This document shows positions 1 through 12,034 of a stretch of 64,000 nucleotides of DNA, one piece after another (within the stretch, counting starts at the first letter, position 1; each line of letters opens with the position of its first letter). This DNA comes from Carallia brachiata (Eukaryota > Streptophyta > Magnoliopsida > Malpighiales > Rhizophoraceae): positions 663,305 to 727,304 of the forward strand of contig JADCRB010000021.1 in the NCBI GenBank assembly GCA_021464245.1, read 5' to 3'. Both the position numbers and the translations under genes were made by a program. The notes under the pieces were generated by a model. The model saw nothing but the letters and a program-made list of their open reading frames with translations, had not been told where the DNA came from and ran no database searches.

Positions 1-133
1 AAAACTGATTTGAAAATTAAAAATAATTTAAAAATAATTTAAAAACTAAAAAAATTTAGAACTCAATTACAAAATTATCTAAAGATTTCGGACTTATTCT
101 GACCTCATACCTCGAAGTCCATTACATGTCAAC

Positions 134-3100
134 CTATTGTGAAGCTCGATTGGCAAATTGATGTATGGTGTATAGTACCAGACCCAACACAAGTAACACA
201 ATGCCCAACAAGAATAGGGGGCTCAGACTTGAACCCTCGGGAAGGTATGGTAAAGGAAGGGATAGCACATAAATTGATATCGGCACTGCAATGCAAATCA
301 CACTGCACATTACCAATGAAGTTGTTTCAGAACTCATATAATTATGCACATGTGGATGGAGAGAGAGAGAGCACCTAACAACCTCACAACGATAGAGGAA
401 ACAATTGCAGAAGAAATTTTCGTTACATGGAGCATCGATATATTGAATGCCATATTCGTAGCTATATAAAGTAACAGAAGCAATGGGGTCCCTTTGCAAC
501 CTGCAGAGAATTGACGTGTCAATGCAATCAAAAATAACTACTTTAACATGGAGAAACTGTTGGTTTTTGTGGCTTAAGAAAACTTTATTTTCTAGTTTTA
601 ATTGCAACAGAAACTTAGTTTTTGCTTTAGTGTTTAATGTTCTGATTTGCAGCAGAGACAAAGGAGCTTGCTGGAGAAAAATTCCAGCAAAGAAGACAAA
701 CTGACCTATTTTCTCTCTCAACTTTTATTAATCATAAATCCTCCTTATATAGAGGTGATTTACAAATTCACACAAAAAAACCTGTTATAGTTACAACCTT
801 TTACAAATTCAAATTGAAATTGAAATTTAACTTAAGATTAATGATTAACAGAAAGGTTCAATTAAATATCAGTCAAAAATTAGTCTAAACTAAGCTTTAG
901 AAAGTTGTTATATTCAAAATAAAATGGATAACCACTTAAACTGATCTGCTCCAGCAGATTCCTCCAATTGTCATAACTTTCAAACTTGGAAGCAAACAAA
1001 CACAAACAAAAAAATAGCCACATGCAGCACTTGGAATGCAAAATGGCAGCAACATGCTTCAACAGAAATTCCATCAGAAGCACATCAAAAGAATTTCAAA
1101 TATGGTGTCTAATTCTTGGATACTTGCGTAAAGAAAATGTACATGTGCATGTTTCTCTACATGTAAATTTTCTTCAGGCCAACGCTATTACTTGGATTCT
1201 TATAGGTTACAGCCTCTTTAAGAAATCCAAAAACCAACATAAGATAGTGACAAGTGAAAAATGTGGCAGGGAAGCATATCAACCAGAATGATGGAGCTGC
1301 CCTTGCACTTTGGCCCCATCATTTAGAAAGCAGCCAGCACATTTTCCAGATACGAAGGAAATTGAGTAAATGGTATTCGTTGCAAGTTCAATAGAAAAGG
1401 TAGAAAGAAAAACACAAAAAGAGCCTACAAAATATAAAACAAAAGAAAGAAATTAAGCAATGAACATACATCTCACATTAAAACAGGCATTCAGCTTATC
1501 AGCTAAATCACAATCAAATTAATTGTCCAAATAACCAAAATTTTCAACAAATTTTGCCATGCAAATTCATGTAAGATAGGCTAGATCATGAAGGCCAGAA
1601 TTTTAGTGCAGACATTAAGCAAGTTCCACAAATGATGATCAAAATATAGAGTAATTAATGACAACATTAATGGACATTGCATTGATGCATCAGCATAGAC
1701 CAACAAAAAGGTTCACATTGGCCCAGCGCCAGTTTCCTCTTTGCCCTTTTTCTCTGTAATCTTATGTCAGACATTCAGCTGATCTCCTGTCTTTACCTAA
1801 TTCTGTCCCTTTTGCTTCCCTTTGGTTATTCATCCATTTCCTTTGATCTATATATTTATCAGGTTGATTCCCTCAGTTCATCAAGTTGCAAAAAATATGT
1901 CAGTCCTTCAGTTCTCCAAGATAGGGAATTCCCACCGTGTTCCTAAATACTTTTCCACTTGTGAATGAGCTTTCTTTTCTGTTTTATCTTTGTTTTCTTT
2001 GTTTTGGTTTTCAGATTAAGCCTTCTTTTTAACTCCAATGAAAAAGGTAACTCAAGACAATGACAAATAGCAAATGTGTGCAAGGACTTATTTATGTGCT
2101 AAACCAAATCCATTGCCTTATCATTAGTCCAAACCAAAATGATTTGCAATTGTTGCCGGGGGTCTACTTCATTGGTGGTTTAACCTAAACCATACCACAA
2201 AGGTATACAAATACTAGTGCAAATATGAAAGTGTTGACTGGGTAGAAATAGAAGGGGACTCCTAGCCTTCCCCCCAGATGAGCCACTGCATTCTATCTAT
2301 AAGGTTAAGACAACAGCGTTTTAGATCACCAACACACGCATTTGTCTAATGTGAGACTAAAGTAATTAGCCAAACCACCAATAAAATCTTAGATAAAGCA
2401 ATCTATCAATTACCTGAAATCCAGATCCGAAAGACTTGAGAACAAATATGTCAAGAGACCTCCCCTACATGAAATAAGGCCTATTAATTGAGAACTTCCA
2501 GCAAAACAATAATTAATAGGATAACAAGTTTCAAAGGGAAATATGGCATACACTTAAGTTGTTTTGCAGTATTTACGAATACGAATTCCTGTTAAGAAAC
2601 AGAAATTTGAGGTTATTAAGATTGCCTATATAACATTCTTCAAAACTATAGCTTCTTTATACAGCCTTAACCTTTACTATATTTGAACCAGCGTAGAAAG
2701 CACTTGACACTATCATCACCACAGGCCATATTAACTCAACTCCAGACAGCATCTGATTTGCATTAGATCCACTGCAGTTACATAACAAGCATATCAGTTT
2801 CGCAATTCTTCACTGGAAGCAGTAAAAATAAATGTGTAAGGAGTATAATCAAGTCCAGAAGAGTGATAAGCAATTACTCTTGCCGTGTCAACTTTCTAAT
2901 ACTAGGACAAGCCAATATTTCACACACAAAATCTATAATATCAACCATGCTATTGTCTTTTTTTCCTTTTCTGGGAGATTCTGAGTTCAAAAAAGACTTG
3001 CGCAAGAAAGGTGAAATACGCTAACATATGCCAAAGAGCAAAAGGTACTATCAAGAATTACAATGTAGTTTTTTTTTTCTTTACGGACTCCCACAGAAGA

Positions 3101-4967
3101 AATGTCAATGCCAGCCACAACAATGTCTTCTATCAATGAAAGGAAGACACTAAATTCAAATAGATTTCATTATTATCTTGGTTGCGAAAACACTAATTGA
3201 TTCTCGTGTACTTCTAACTAATTCTATATTTTGCCTACTCCCATCCGCGTTTTGAAACACGAAATTGATGGAATCAAGAAGCAGAATACTAGCAGCTTCC
3301 CTAATAAAGATCTTGTAACTAACAAAGAGTGGCCAACAGAAGCCCCAAGATCTACACGTAAGATTCAATGCCACAGAAAGAATTAGAAGTTGAGAATAAT
3401 TGAGTGGGTGCTTTGCGAAAAATATTAGCTTTCACCCAATTTTTGCACCCATCATATTACATCAACAACTAGTCTAAACGTTTCAACATATTTAGGTTCT
3501 AGTAATTGCTGGCGGTGCCTCCCATGTAATTTTGATTAAAAGGACTTGAACATAGTCATAACTCATAAGCACAAAGAATGCATTAAAAACCACAAAAAAA
3601 AAAAAAAACCAAGAATTCATATAGAGCTAAAAATAAAAACCAAAACAAGTAGTTATTTTAAGAATGTAAGAGTTGTTTGACATACCCAAAAAAAAGTCAC
3701 TACTGCACCAATAAATACAAGCAAGCACCCAATTGCTTGATTGAATGGGTAGTTCGTCCCAATAGAAGAAAAGAAAATATCATTAAATATCCTTTCCTTC
3801 AAATATAAAGCTCCCCAAAGATCACAATTGGTTGGCACGCAGTAGACTGGCTGTGTCTAACAAAAGTGCTTCAAAGGAGGTCAGAATCCAAATTGGTAAG
3901 TAGATTAAGTATAATCAAAGTGGTTGGGAGCAATGATTGCTAACTGTAAGGTGTAGGTTCAAACTTCAAATCTTGTTCACATAATTCTTCCTCCATTGCC
4001 ACTGATCTAGCAACTCCAAGGGACCAAAAAAAAACAAAGATTCCAAATTATTGACTTACCCCTTAAATTTCCTTCAATCTCTTTAACCATCCCAACATTA
4101 TTCCTCTCCCCAAAAGAGAAAAACAAAAAAGAAAAGGGAACAAAAAGTACTTGACTCAGTATAGAAATTGCAAGTCCAGGAAGCATAGCTGTAAAAGGGG
4201 AAAAAAATGAAACAAAAACGAAATGAAACATAAATGTAGATATACCACCAATGAACACAAAAGATGAAATTATTGTGCAAGCCTACACAGGTTAATACAT
4301 TGGAAACTATAGTAGTGGTGAATGTAAGTGCTTCGAGAACACCAACAGCCGCAAACCAAGATTTAGGAAGGGCCAACATATCATTGGTCACAATTCCTGC
4401 GCAGTACCTCGCATACATTATCGAAAAGTAAATCACCAAGTACCTGCATTTCAAATTACCATTTCATTCACAGCAGACCAAAATTAAGCAACCAAAGTTT
4501 TATTTTCTTTTTTTTTAAAAAAAAAAGAAAACAATTTCTCGAGAATAAAATTCTAAGAAATCGAAAAGGTACCAGAACGTAATGAATTGGCTAAGAAGAA
4601 CGAGTAGTGTTTCATGGGGACAAGAGCAAGCTTGTGGAGCACGCGATTGGCTACGGCTAATGTAACAGTTGTTGCGAAACTGACGATGATCACTTTGGTG
4701 TTATTAGAAGAAGACGTGATGGCAAGTTTTCGGGATATCGCTGGAGGCTCAAACGGTTAAATTCGGGGCCTTTGCCTCGTGGCTTTGTCAAATGTGAGCG
4801 TTAAAGAGGGAGAGTTTGGGATACTGGCTAGGTAATGGTGATTTTAAAGGGAATCGGTGATGGAGGGTTAGGATCCGAGCGAAGGCCATTGTTCGATTAA
4901 AGCTGTAACTATGGAAGCTAGGGGTATGAGAAAGCCCGGAGATTAAGGATGTCATTCGATATAATCC
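134..4967 (-). pseudogene. CLT (CRT-like transporter) copy A, decayed
   Basis: This is a dead copy of the plastid thiol-transporter gene found intact at 23641-28296. Exon remnants run from 4967 down to 134: 4573-4967, about 4320-4443, 4151-4188, 3686-3780 (5' half missing), 2672-2771, 2552-2588, 2414-2464, 1302-1424, 375-500 and 134-285. The lesions are visible by comparison with copies B and C. The start ATG is gone. A TGA replaces an Arg codon at 4749-4751. A deletion removes the end of exon 2 and its donor, and another removes the 5' half of exon 4 with its acceptor. Exon 6 has gained a base, exon 8 has lost one, and the exon 8 donor GC is destroyed. The last exon is still open (SLPLPYLPEGSS motif, stop at 134). 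It shares the WFAA motif in exon 2 and FTQFPSYLEN in exon 8 with copy B, so A and B look like sisters. Confidence 0.88.
359..371. repeat. Short GA microsatellite in intron 9 of CLT copy A
   Basis: About 13 bases of GA lie just inside the donor of the penultimate intron of the pseudogene. On the gene strand this is CT repeats directly after GTGC. The same position carries longer tracts in copies B and C. Confidence 0.85.
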
Positions 4968-5310
4968 TTTAAAAAAATGGGAAGAAGAGCTAGCAAAGCA
5001 GGAAGGAAAAAAACAGGGGACACTTCGACTCGTCAGGAAGAAGGTGACGGCCCTGTTGAACTTCTCGAGCCAAACTTTAATTTCAATCCTTTTTATTTAC
5101 TTGGGCAACACAGTTGGCTCTGGCGTCCCCTTAGCTGCTGACATTGAAGTTGAAGTGGCCATAAAATTTGCTGACCCCAAAATTCTCTTCTTTTGGGATT
5201 TCTTTGTCTGGACATGCAGATCTCTTTTTGTGTCTCGTGTTCGACTCTCTCGCTGCCCATCTGCGTCACCCGCATCAGAAAAAAGTGGATCAACAAACTC
5301 TGAGATAGCA
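4968..5310 (-). promoter_or_regulatory. Former upstream region of CLT copy A
   Basis: This segment lies upstream of the lost start codon and aligns by eye with 28297-28660 upstream of copy B. Shared blocks include a CTGACAT/GTGGCC-like stretch near 5140-5200, a GGACCCCAATATT-like stretch and a run ending in CACATCTCTTTTT. It is therefore a duplicated promoter or 5' UTR. I cannot place a TATA box or start site with confidence. The short ORFs in both directions here are not supported as genes. Confidence 0.5.
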
Positions 5311-6640
5311 TAAAAGTTAAGGGGTTTATTAGGGAAACTGAATATGGTGGACGGAAGCGTCACTCACAGAGAAAATTAAAATAATATAATAAGTTAAAAG
5401 ATAAAGAATAAAATAATTGTAAATTAGAAATGAAAATTTGAAAATTAGGGTTAGGATTTGAAAGTTTGAAATTTGAATTAAAAGTTGAGAGTTCAAAGCC
5501 GGTGGAGAAAAGAAAGGATAGGAAGACGAATACGTAAACAAAATTTTGGAAGGTAAAAAGGGAAGAGAGGCAAAATTGTTTGGAGCAATGAAGTTGAGAT
5601 ACAGCTATTGTTGGGATTGGAGATCAGAAGGGAAAAATGAAGAATTTTTCCTGGTGTATTTGTGATCTTCACGCAAACACAATTGCATTGGAGATCGGTG
5701 GTAGACGATAGCAATGAATATCGACAGCGAAGAGTGGCATAAGTGAAAGATTCTGGTACTCCACGCAGCGTTTAAGGAGGTGAGTTTGAATAAGAAGCAT
5801 AATAGTTGAAATTTTATTTTATTTTTCAACTAGTCGTATCAGTTGAGAAATTGGAGGTAATGTGTTCGGTGAAGTGCTAAATCAAAGAAGAAATAGAGTT
5901 ACATATGTAAATTTGGTTCAATGAGGGAGAAAAAGGTTTGATCATGGTAAAATAAAGCAAAAAGGAGCACCCTTGGGGATAATGTCGTTGTCAACTGCAA
6001 TTTGGCTTGTAAAACATGAAATTAAGAAAATAATAGATAAATGAGGAATACGACAGATTAAGATCGACACATGTATATTGGGGTTTGAATAAGTCTATTG
6101 GGTTTGTTGAATTTGGTTTTAGGCAATAATCCGATGACATTTCCATTTAACTTTGCTTCGACAATAAAAAAAGTATAGATTATCGTTTTGATGTTTATGA
6201 ACTTGTGTGATTAGTGTATGGGATGCAAGCTATATAATTGTTATAGTTTTGAGAGAGATTTAATAAGAGTCAACAACAATAAGACACTAGTATATGCCAG
6301 TGAAATTGAAATGAATAAAGCATGTTATGTGGTTGAAAAGAAGTAATCTCTGTGGATTCATTGAATGTCTATTTAGTGTATAGGTCAGATGGTGAATGCA
6401 ATATGAATTGTAAACAGGTAGGGTAAGCACAGGTAGTTTGTGAAACTTAGATGCTTTAGTGGTGCAGCATAATGTAACAGACATTATGTTTTACAAGTGT
6501 AGAAGAGAGAAACTGGAGCATGGCAAAGGATGCAGAGGAAGAATATACTGTTGGACCCTTGAGAATGTGTGTTGTAGCATTTCAGAGACTCTTGTATTAG
6601 ATCAAGTTACTGGACAATCATTTGAACTATATAGACAGCT
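5311..6640. other. No gene recognised; AT-rich spacer
   Basis: The segment is AT-rich with only short unsupported ORFs. One of 83 codons (6459-6710, plus strand) ends inside the tandem duplication that follows. Its product matches no family I recognise. Confidence 0.5.
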
Positions 6641-6643
6641 ATC

Positions 6644-7006
6644 AAAGGCTATTATGCACTTACCAAGGAAGCACAGCAAAACGACGAATGGATACATTTG
6701 CTTCCAGTAAGTGATTAGACTTTTTTTTTTTTTTTAGTTTCATAAATCAAATTTATACGTGACTCTTCTTAAAAGGAGATGTATTGGACCCTTTTTCATA
6801 AGAGTAGTTAATTTTGATATATTTGAAAGGCTATTATGCACTTACCAAGGAAGCACAGCAAAACGATGAATGGATACGTTTACTTCCAGTAAGTGATTGA
6901 TTTTTTTTTTTTAGTTTCATGAATCAAATTTATAAGTGACTTTTCTTAAAAGGAGATGTATTGGACCTTTTTTGGTAAGAGTAGTTAAATTTGATATGTT
7001 TGAAAG
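6644..7006 (+). repeat. Two-unit tandem duplication, period about 182 bp
   Basis: Two units start with AAAGGCTATTATGCACTTAC at 6644 and 6826 and stay nearly identical throughout. Differences are single substitutions and the length of an internal T-run. Each unit contains an exon-like stretch followed by CTTCCAG and a GTAAGTG-like junction. This could be a duplicated exon of an extinct gene. No protein family was recognised. Confidence 0.85.
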
Positions 7007-7755
7007 GAAGTGGTATTTGGTAAACAAGGGAAGAACAATCAAACACAGGAGCCAAACCAGCATGGTGAGTATAATTTGGTATTCTAGTATAATATTAGTA
7101 TATGTTCAGTAAGAATGGTTTCACACATTTCAATTTACGAATCAAGACATTTTGCAGTCTGGTGGTGGTGCTTAAATTGACAAGGCATGGAGGGAGCTAG
7201 ATCAGTCACGACGGAACAAACTTAACAAGCAAGTGTGAAGGTTGAATGGTCACTGGGTACAGAAGAAAACAACAACAACAACAAAGGTGTCGAGGAATCT
7301 GACTATGTCAATGGTAGTAAAAGTGTAGATGTTAATGCAAGGGCGATAGAACCTACCCAAGTAAAAATGTTTGAAGCTTCGCGGGCCAATCAAAGTGCAG
7401 GAAGCTTGGACAAGGAATTAGAGATCCAGATGCTGCCAGTGTGGGAAAAGTGGAAGTCTGTAATTTTAAAGGATGTCAGTAATGAGTGTCTGTTGACTGA
7501 GTTAGTTAAATGTGTTAGATGTGTGGCAAATATGCTACAATCTGCAACAAGAGAAAATGAATAAAAGAAAGCAAATGTATTCTACAATCATGCCATTTGA
7601 TTTTTTTAATAGGTATTAGAGGTAACAAATATGTACAATCTTCAAAAAGTGTGTAAGGATATGCACAAACAAACAAATAGTTGTTGCAGATTGACAGACA
7701 TTTAGTTGCAAATTTATATAGTAGTGTTGCAAGGTCAAAATTATTGCATTTAATA
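7007..7755 (+). other. Unrecognised region with a 109-codon open frame
   Basis: An open frame of 109 codons runs 7235-7564 and includes an AAC microsatellite (7267-7286) coding for Asn residues. The translation is polar and has a Trp-containing stretch (PVWEKWKSVI), but I recognise no domain. It may be the tail of a gene whose upstream exons were duplicated at 6644-7006. I rate it as weak, since nothing confirms that it is coding. Confidence 0.25.
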
Positions 7756-7935
7756 TTTGAGCACGGTTACATGTCCCAGTGATTTTGTCTCGGGTTTTCT
7801 CTCGTTGAAACTGCAACTGATATTTTTGAAACGAAGACTGATACTTTTAAAATGTAAAATAAAAAGATTTCAAAATATCAGTCGCAGTTTCAACCGAGAT
7901 AAAACTAGGGACAATTCCACTCGGGATATCAACTT
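7756..7935. mobile_element. Foldback MITE-like element, copy 1
   Basis: The left end reads GAGCACGGTTACATGTCCCA and the right end carries a diverged inverted version (ACAATTCCACTCGGGATAT). The interior is an imperfect palindrome with complementary arms near TTTGTCTCGGG/CCGAGATAAAAC and CTGCAACTGATA/TATCAGTCGCAG. It has no coding capacity. Confidence 0.6.
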
Positions 7936-8169
7936 TTTTTCTTAATATTTATACAAGTCACAAATTTAAACAACTTACCCATAATTTAATGTTACCTCAA
8001 TGCTTTATACGAACTATTGAATTAGTCTTCTACTAATATCATATTAATCTTCTATAACTTTTTTAAAATTAACATAAGGCTTTTTTTTAAATTTACCTGT
8101 TAGTGTAACATATTTAACTACATTATTGGCTATACCATGGGCTATCAGGAGGCTATTGCAATTTATACA

Positions 8170-8355
8170 TAGAGCACAGTTATATATCCTAGGTGAATTG
8201 TTATGGGTTTTGTCTTGAGAGGAACTGCGACTTTTATTTTTGAAACGAATACTAATACTTTTGAAATGTAAAAATAACAAGTGTTTCAAATATATCAGTT
8301 ATCGTTTAAAAAATAACAGTTTCAGTTTCAACCGAAACACAAACCGCTAAGACAC
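8170..8355. mobile_element. Foldback MITE-like element, copy 2
   Basis: The left end GAGCACAGTTATATATCC at 8172 matches copy 1. The interior has the same palindromic arms (GGGTTTTGTCTTGAG; TTTTTGAAACGAATACTAAT). The right terminus is degraded or missing. Confidence 0.55.
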
Positions 8356-9159
8356 TAACTTTTTTTCTTTACTTGACCAAGAAAATCTAAAAACCTGAGC
8401 TTATAGCCACCTCTTTTAACTACGCAATCAAATAGAGCCAAATCTAAACTCCATTGTTGTCGGCCGTTGTTATATGGGCAGACGCTGGTGAGCATACGAC
8501 ATTCACACACGACTAGATTTGTGCAACCGTAAGTATATTTCGTGCAACAGTAATTAAAAAATATGAATCGAAAAAAAAGGTAATATTTTTTTGTATCAAT
8601 TTTTATTGTTTTGTTGCACAAAATATATTTATTATTGTACAAAATATGAATTTGGACACTGTCTATCCATCAAGTTGCATGCCTATAGATTTGTTCTGTT
8701 ATCGAAAAGTGTGTGGAATTGGTAAGTCAATCAAAACACATATGTAATTACCAACATAAAAAGCACATGGACGAGAAGGAAGCACACGCTCGGATGATTA
8801 TATATGCACAAGAGAGTATGAATCAGAAAAATCACCCAGACGCGGAAAAATAGACACGAGAGTTGACACGTGAGATCGTTTCTGAAAACGGTTGCTTTAT
8901 TTGTGTAAAAGATTTAATTAATGCAACATAATTTAAAAGTATCTTTTCGTCTATTTTTCGTTGTAGAAATTAAGTTTTGTTTCCTCAAATAAAAAATTGG
9001 TTGCACAAATAATCTCACGCGTCGACTCCCAAGTCTATTCTCTCGTGTCCATGTAATCAAGTCCAATATGAATATAAAACATATAAAATTATATTTGCAA
9101 CAACATGCCTCTATTGTATTCTTTTAAGAACAAAAGTTGGTGGGCCAGCATTTTTGTGC

Positions 9160-9305
9160 TGAGAGTTGTCCTGGATTAAATCGCGTCTGTTATTTTTGAA
9201 ACCGCAACTGATACTTTTCAAACACTTGTTATTTTACGTTTTAAAAATATAGTTGCGGTTTCAAAAATAATAGGCACGGTTTATCCAGGGACAATTCTGG
9301 CCCAT
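9160..9305. mobile_element. Foldback MITE-like element, copy 3
   Basis: Complementary arms include TTGTCCTGGATAAA-like and TTTATCCAGGGACAATTC sequences, with a GAAACCGCAACTGATAC / ATAGTTGCGGTTTCAAAAA stem. It lacks the GAGCAC terminus, so it may be an internally truncated copy. Confidence 0.55.
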
Positions 9306-9332
9306 TTTACCCGGCCCCTGTAATTGTGTATT

Positions 9333-9690
9333 TTTTTAATTAAGGGAAAAGATTGGGAGCCTGATTGAGATGTCCCGATGTGTTTGAAAAGAGCAACCAA
9401 CTGTCAACTTTTTGCAACTGATATGATAAAAAAAATAATAAGAAATAAAGTAATAATTGAATGTCTTTGTTTGAAAAGAGTAACCAACTTTCATTTTTTT
9501 TGCAACTGTCATGATAAAAAAAAGTAATAAGAAATATAGTGATAGTTTATATTTCAATCTTTTATTGCTCTTTGTATAAATAGGAATACAATAATTTAAC
9601 AGTTAGTTGCTCTTTTCAAAAATTGGGACAAAAATCGGGACAAAGGGCTGGGGCTTTAAAACCAAGCCCTTTAATTAATAGGGTTTCACC
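9333..9690. mobile_element. Second MITE family, with terminal inverted repeats and an internal tandem repeat
   Basis: Near the left end is GTCCCGATGTGTTTGAAAAG; near the right end is its inverted counterpart CTCTTTTCAAAAATTGGGAC. Both outer flanks carry a TTAATTAA-like motif (about 9340 and 9672). Two internal units beginning TTTGAAAAGAG at 9383 and 9470 repeat with a period of about 87 bp. It is about 350 bp long with no coding potential. Confidence 0.5.
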
Positions 9691-9734
9691 ACATATGCTA
9701 CAATCTGCAACAAAATTTAAAAAAGAAAAAAAGT

Positions 9735-9920
9735 TGGTGTCTCGACGATTTATGTCCCGGTTGAAACTAAAACTGTTATTTTTAAAATAAAAACTAATAT
9801 TTTTGAAATACTTATTATTTTTATATTTTAAAAGTATCAGTCTTCATTTTAAAAATAACAGTCGCAGTTACTCCCATGACAATGCTCAGGACAATTCATC
9901 TGGGATATGTAACTGTGCTC
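9735..9920. mobile_element. Foldback MITE-like element, copy 4
   Basis: The right end (CTGGGATATGTAACTGTGCTC, last 20 bases to 9920) is the inverted complement of the left ends of copies 1 and 2, which fixes the terminus of this family. The left arm begins near GTCTCGACGATTTATGTCCC. The interior has the shared GTTGAAACTAAAACTGTTAT / AATAACAGTCGCAGTT stem. Confidence 0.6.
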
Positions 9921-10539
9921 TTAATACTTATGAAATAAGCGATATATATCTTGCAATAAGATGTCACTGTAGATTATGAACTAAATAATATTGAACATTT
10001 AAGCCAAACAAAATTCTCAGAATATAAACCAAGTAAAATACATTCTACAATAAAAATATATTATCCAACAAGATTGTTGCATATTCAATGACATTTGGTT
10101 GCAGATATAAATGTATTGGTTACTGACTCAAAACAATTGCCATTAATATTTATATAATAAACAAATCAAAAAAATTAAGTGGACGAAAAAAAAGAGGACG
10201 CAAAAAAGACGAGCTTAATTTGTTTGTGCAACTAACTGGTCAGTTTGTGCAACAAGATACTAAATTATTGCAACAATATGTAAAACTATTTTTTCATCTA
10301 TTTTTTCGTTGCATAAATTAAGTGACTTGTGGCACAAAAAGTATGTAAGAGTATTTTTTTCATCCATTGCAATGTGTTAAAAAAATAGGAGCATTTTTTT
10401 ATTAACTATTAGAGGTGCAACAAATATGCTGTAATCTGGTATAAGACATCAACAATATGAAATTAAAAAAATATATGCTGCAACAACAAGGTGTTGTTGT
10501 TTAAATTACATTTAGTTGCAGATTGTAACTATATGGGTC

Positions 10540-10720
10540 GGCTCAAAAGGGTCGGGTTTTGTCTCGGGATAAACCGCGCTTATTATTTTTAAAACTGTAA
10601 TTGATATTTTTGAAACGTAACAATAATAAGTGTTTCAATAAAATCAGTTACGATTTCAAAAATAACAGGTGTGATTTCAATCGAGACAAATCTCGGCACA
10701 CAAAAATTTGGGACACCAAC
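10540..10720. mobile_element. Foldback MITE-like element, copy 5
   Basis: Arms GTTTTGTCTCGGGATAAACC and CAATCGAGACAAATCTCGG are inverted. The interior repeats the GATATTTTTGAAACG / CAGTTACGATTTCAAAAA stem seen in the other four copies. Confidence 0.55.
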
Positions 10721-12034
10721 TTTTATTCAATTAACAAAATGCGTGAAGAAATTTAATTGTCCCAGCCATTACCTGAAAGTCTCGAAATTAACATAAGTCT
10801 ATCTTTTAAATTTACCATTTAGCGTAACATTCTTAATTAACTACACTAGCTGCTGCTCAAGTTTTGATGAATAGAAAGGAGCCTACTGTAGTTTATATAT
10901 ATTAACAAACAAAAACAATCCAAACTTGAGGTTATGAAACATATTTATCTCTTATTCAGTATAGGGCTAGACAGAATTAAAATTGTTCGAAGGTATACAA
11001 TGTTTTTGTGCCGTACAATTTACATTTTAATAAGCCTCAAATCTGCTAATTTTATCATAGTTAGTTCACATTTGATTCTAGTCTTAAAGTGGCTCCACCA
11101 ACTTTTAGTAGTAGAGAGTTCCAATTGATATGAATCTTTGTAAGACAAAAAAAGAGAAAGGCAATTTGTTAATTGCAACCGAATCTACTATTTCTGTAAT
11201 AAGAAACTAGTAAACTGGAACCATAAAGATTTTACTGCACAAGTTCCAACCACCTCGCATAAGCATTGTAAAGAACAAAATTTGCTATAGTCATTACTCA
11301 AAAAGATCAAGACAAAATACGCAACCTATATATATCATAGAGTTCCACATGAATTCAAGGTTAATAATATATATGATTAGTGATTTAGCAACCACCGAAG
11401 AGTAGATTGCAAACAAGTACGCAAAAACAAATGCCCTTTACAAAAATTACAGTTCAACCATCTGGTACAAGTTCAAAATTAATTTGCAAGGAGGCCAGCA
11501 CAAGTGGAAATTGGTGATTTACCAACCATTCACAGTATCAGATCTCTAGTATTTATTAATACGCTCATGAACTGACTCCCAACCCACTTCACTAGTAGCC
11601 TCACTTGCCCTCCTATTAACGGTAGGTGCATCCATACACATAGGTGCCCTTTCTTGATGGAAAAAGTGCTGCAAATCACTTACTTTGTAAGTTTCAAACT
11701 AGCCAACTTTAACCTGAACAATATGTTCAGGACATACCTTTCTCAAAATAGAATCTTATTGAAGCCAATCGAAATGATCATATCAAAACTTAGCATGTTG
11801 TCCATTTTCAAATTATTATCTACCACCTTACCTGAGCCTATTGGTATGCAAAAGGTGGCAATCCTCTTGGGTTTGGCACTTGCCTTGTATCCAATAACCG
11901 TCCTTCATGTGCCTAAACAAAAAAGAAACCAAACTTATTAGAACAAAATGAGCTTTGCTATAAATAAATATATACATAATATCCATTTAAGTAATTGTCC
12001 ACCGAGCCATCTTAATTGAAACAATACATTCCTA
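10721..12034. other. No gene recognised; 3' flank of the FRS pseudogene
   Basis: The DNA is AT-rich. A possible small last exon of the FRS pseudogene lies near 11830-11910 on the minus strand, after a TTTTGTTTAG acceptor-like site, but it is not confirmed. Other ORFs here are short and unsupported. Confidence 0.4.

Noticed and set aside
4007..4454. Overlapping minus-strand ORFs of 83 and 118 codons as separate genes
   Set aside because: They are exon 2 and 3 remnants of CLT copy A reading into introns.
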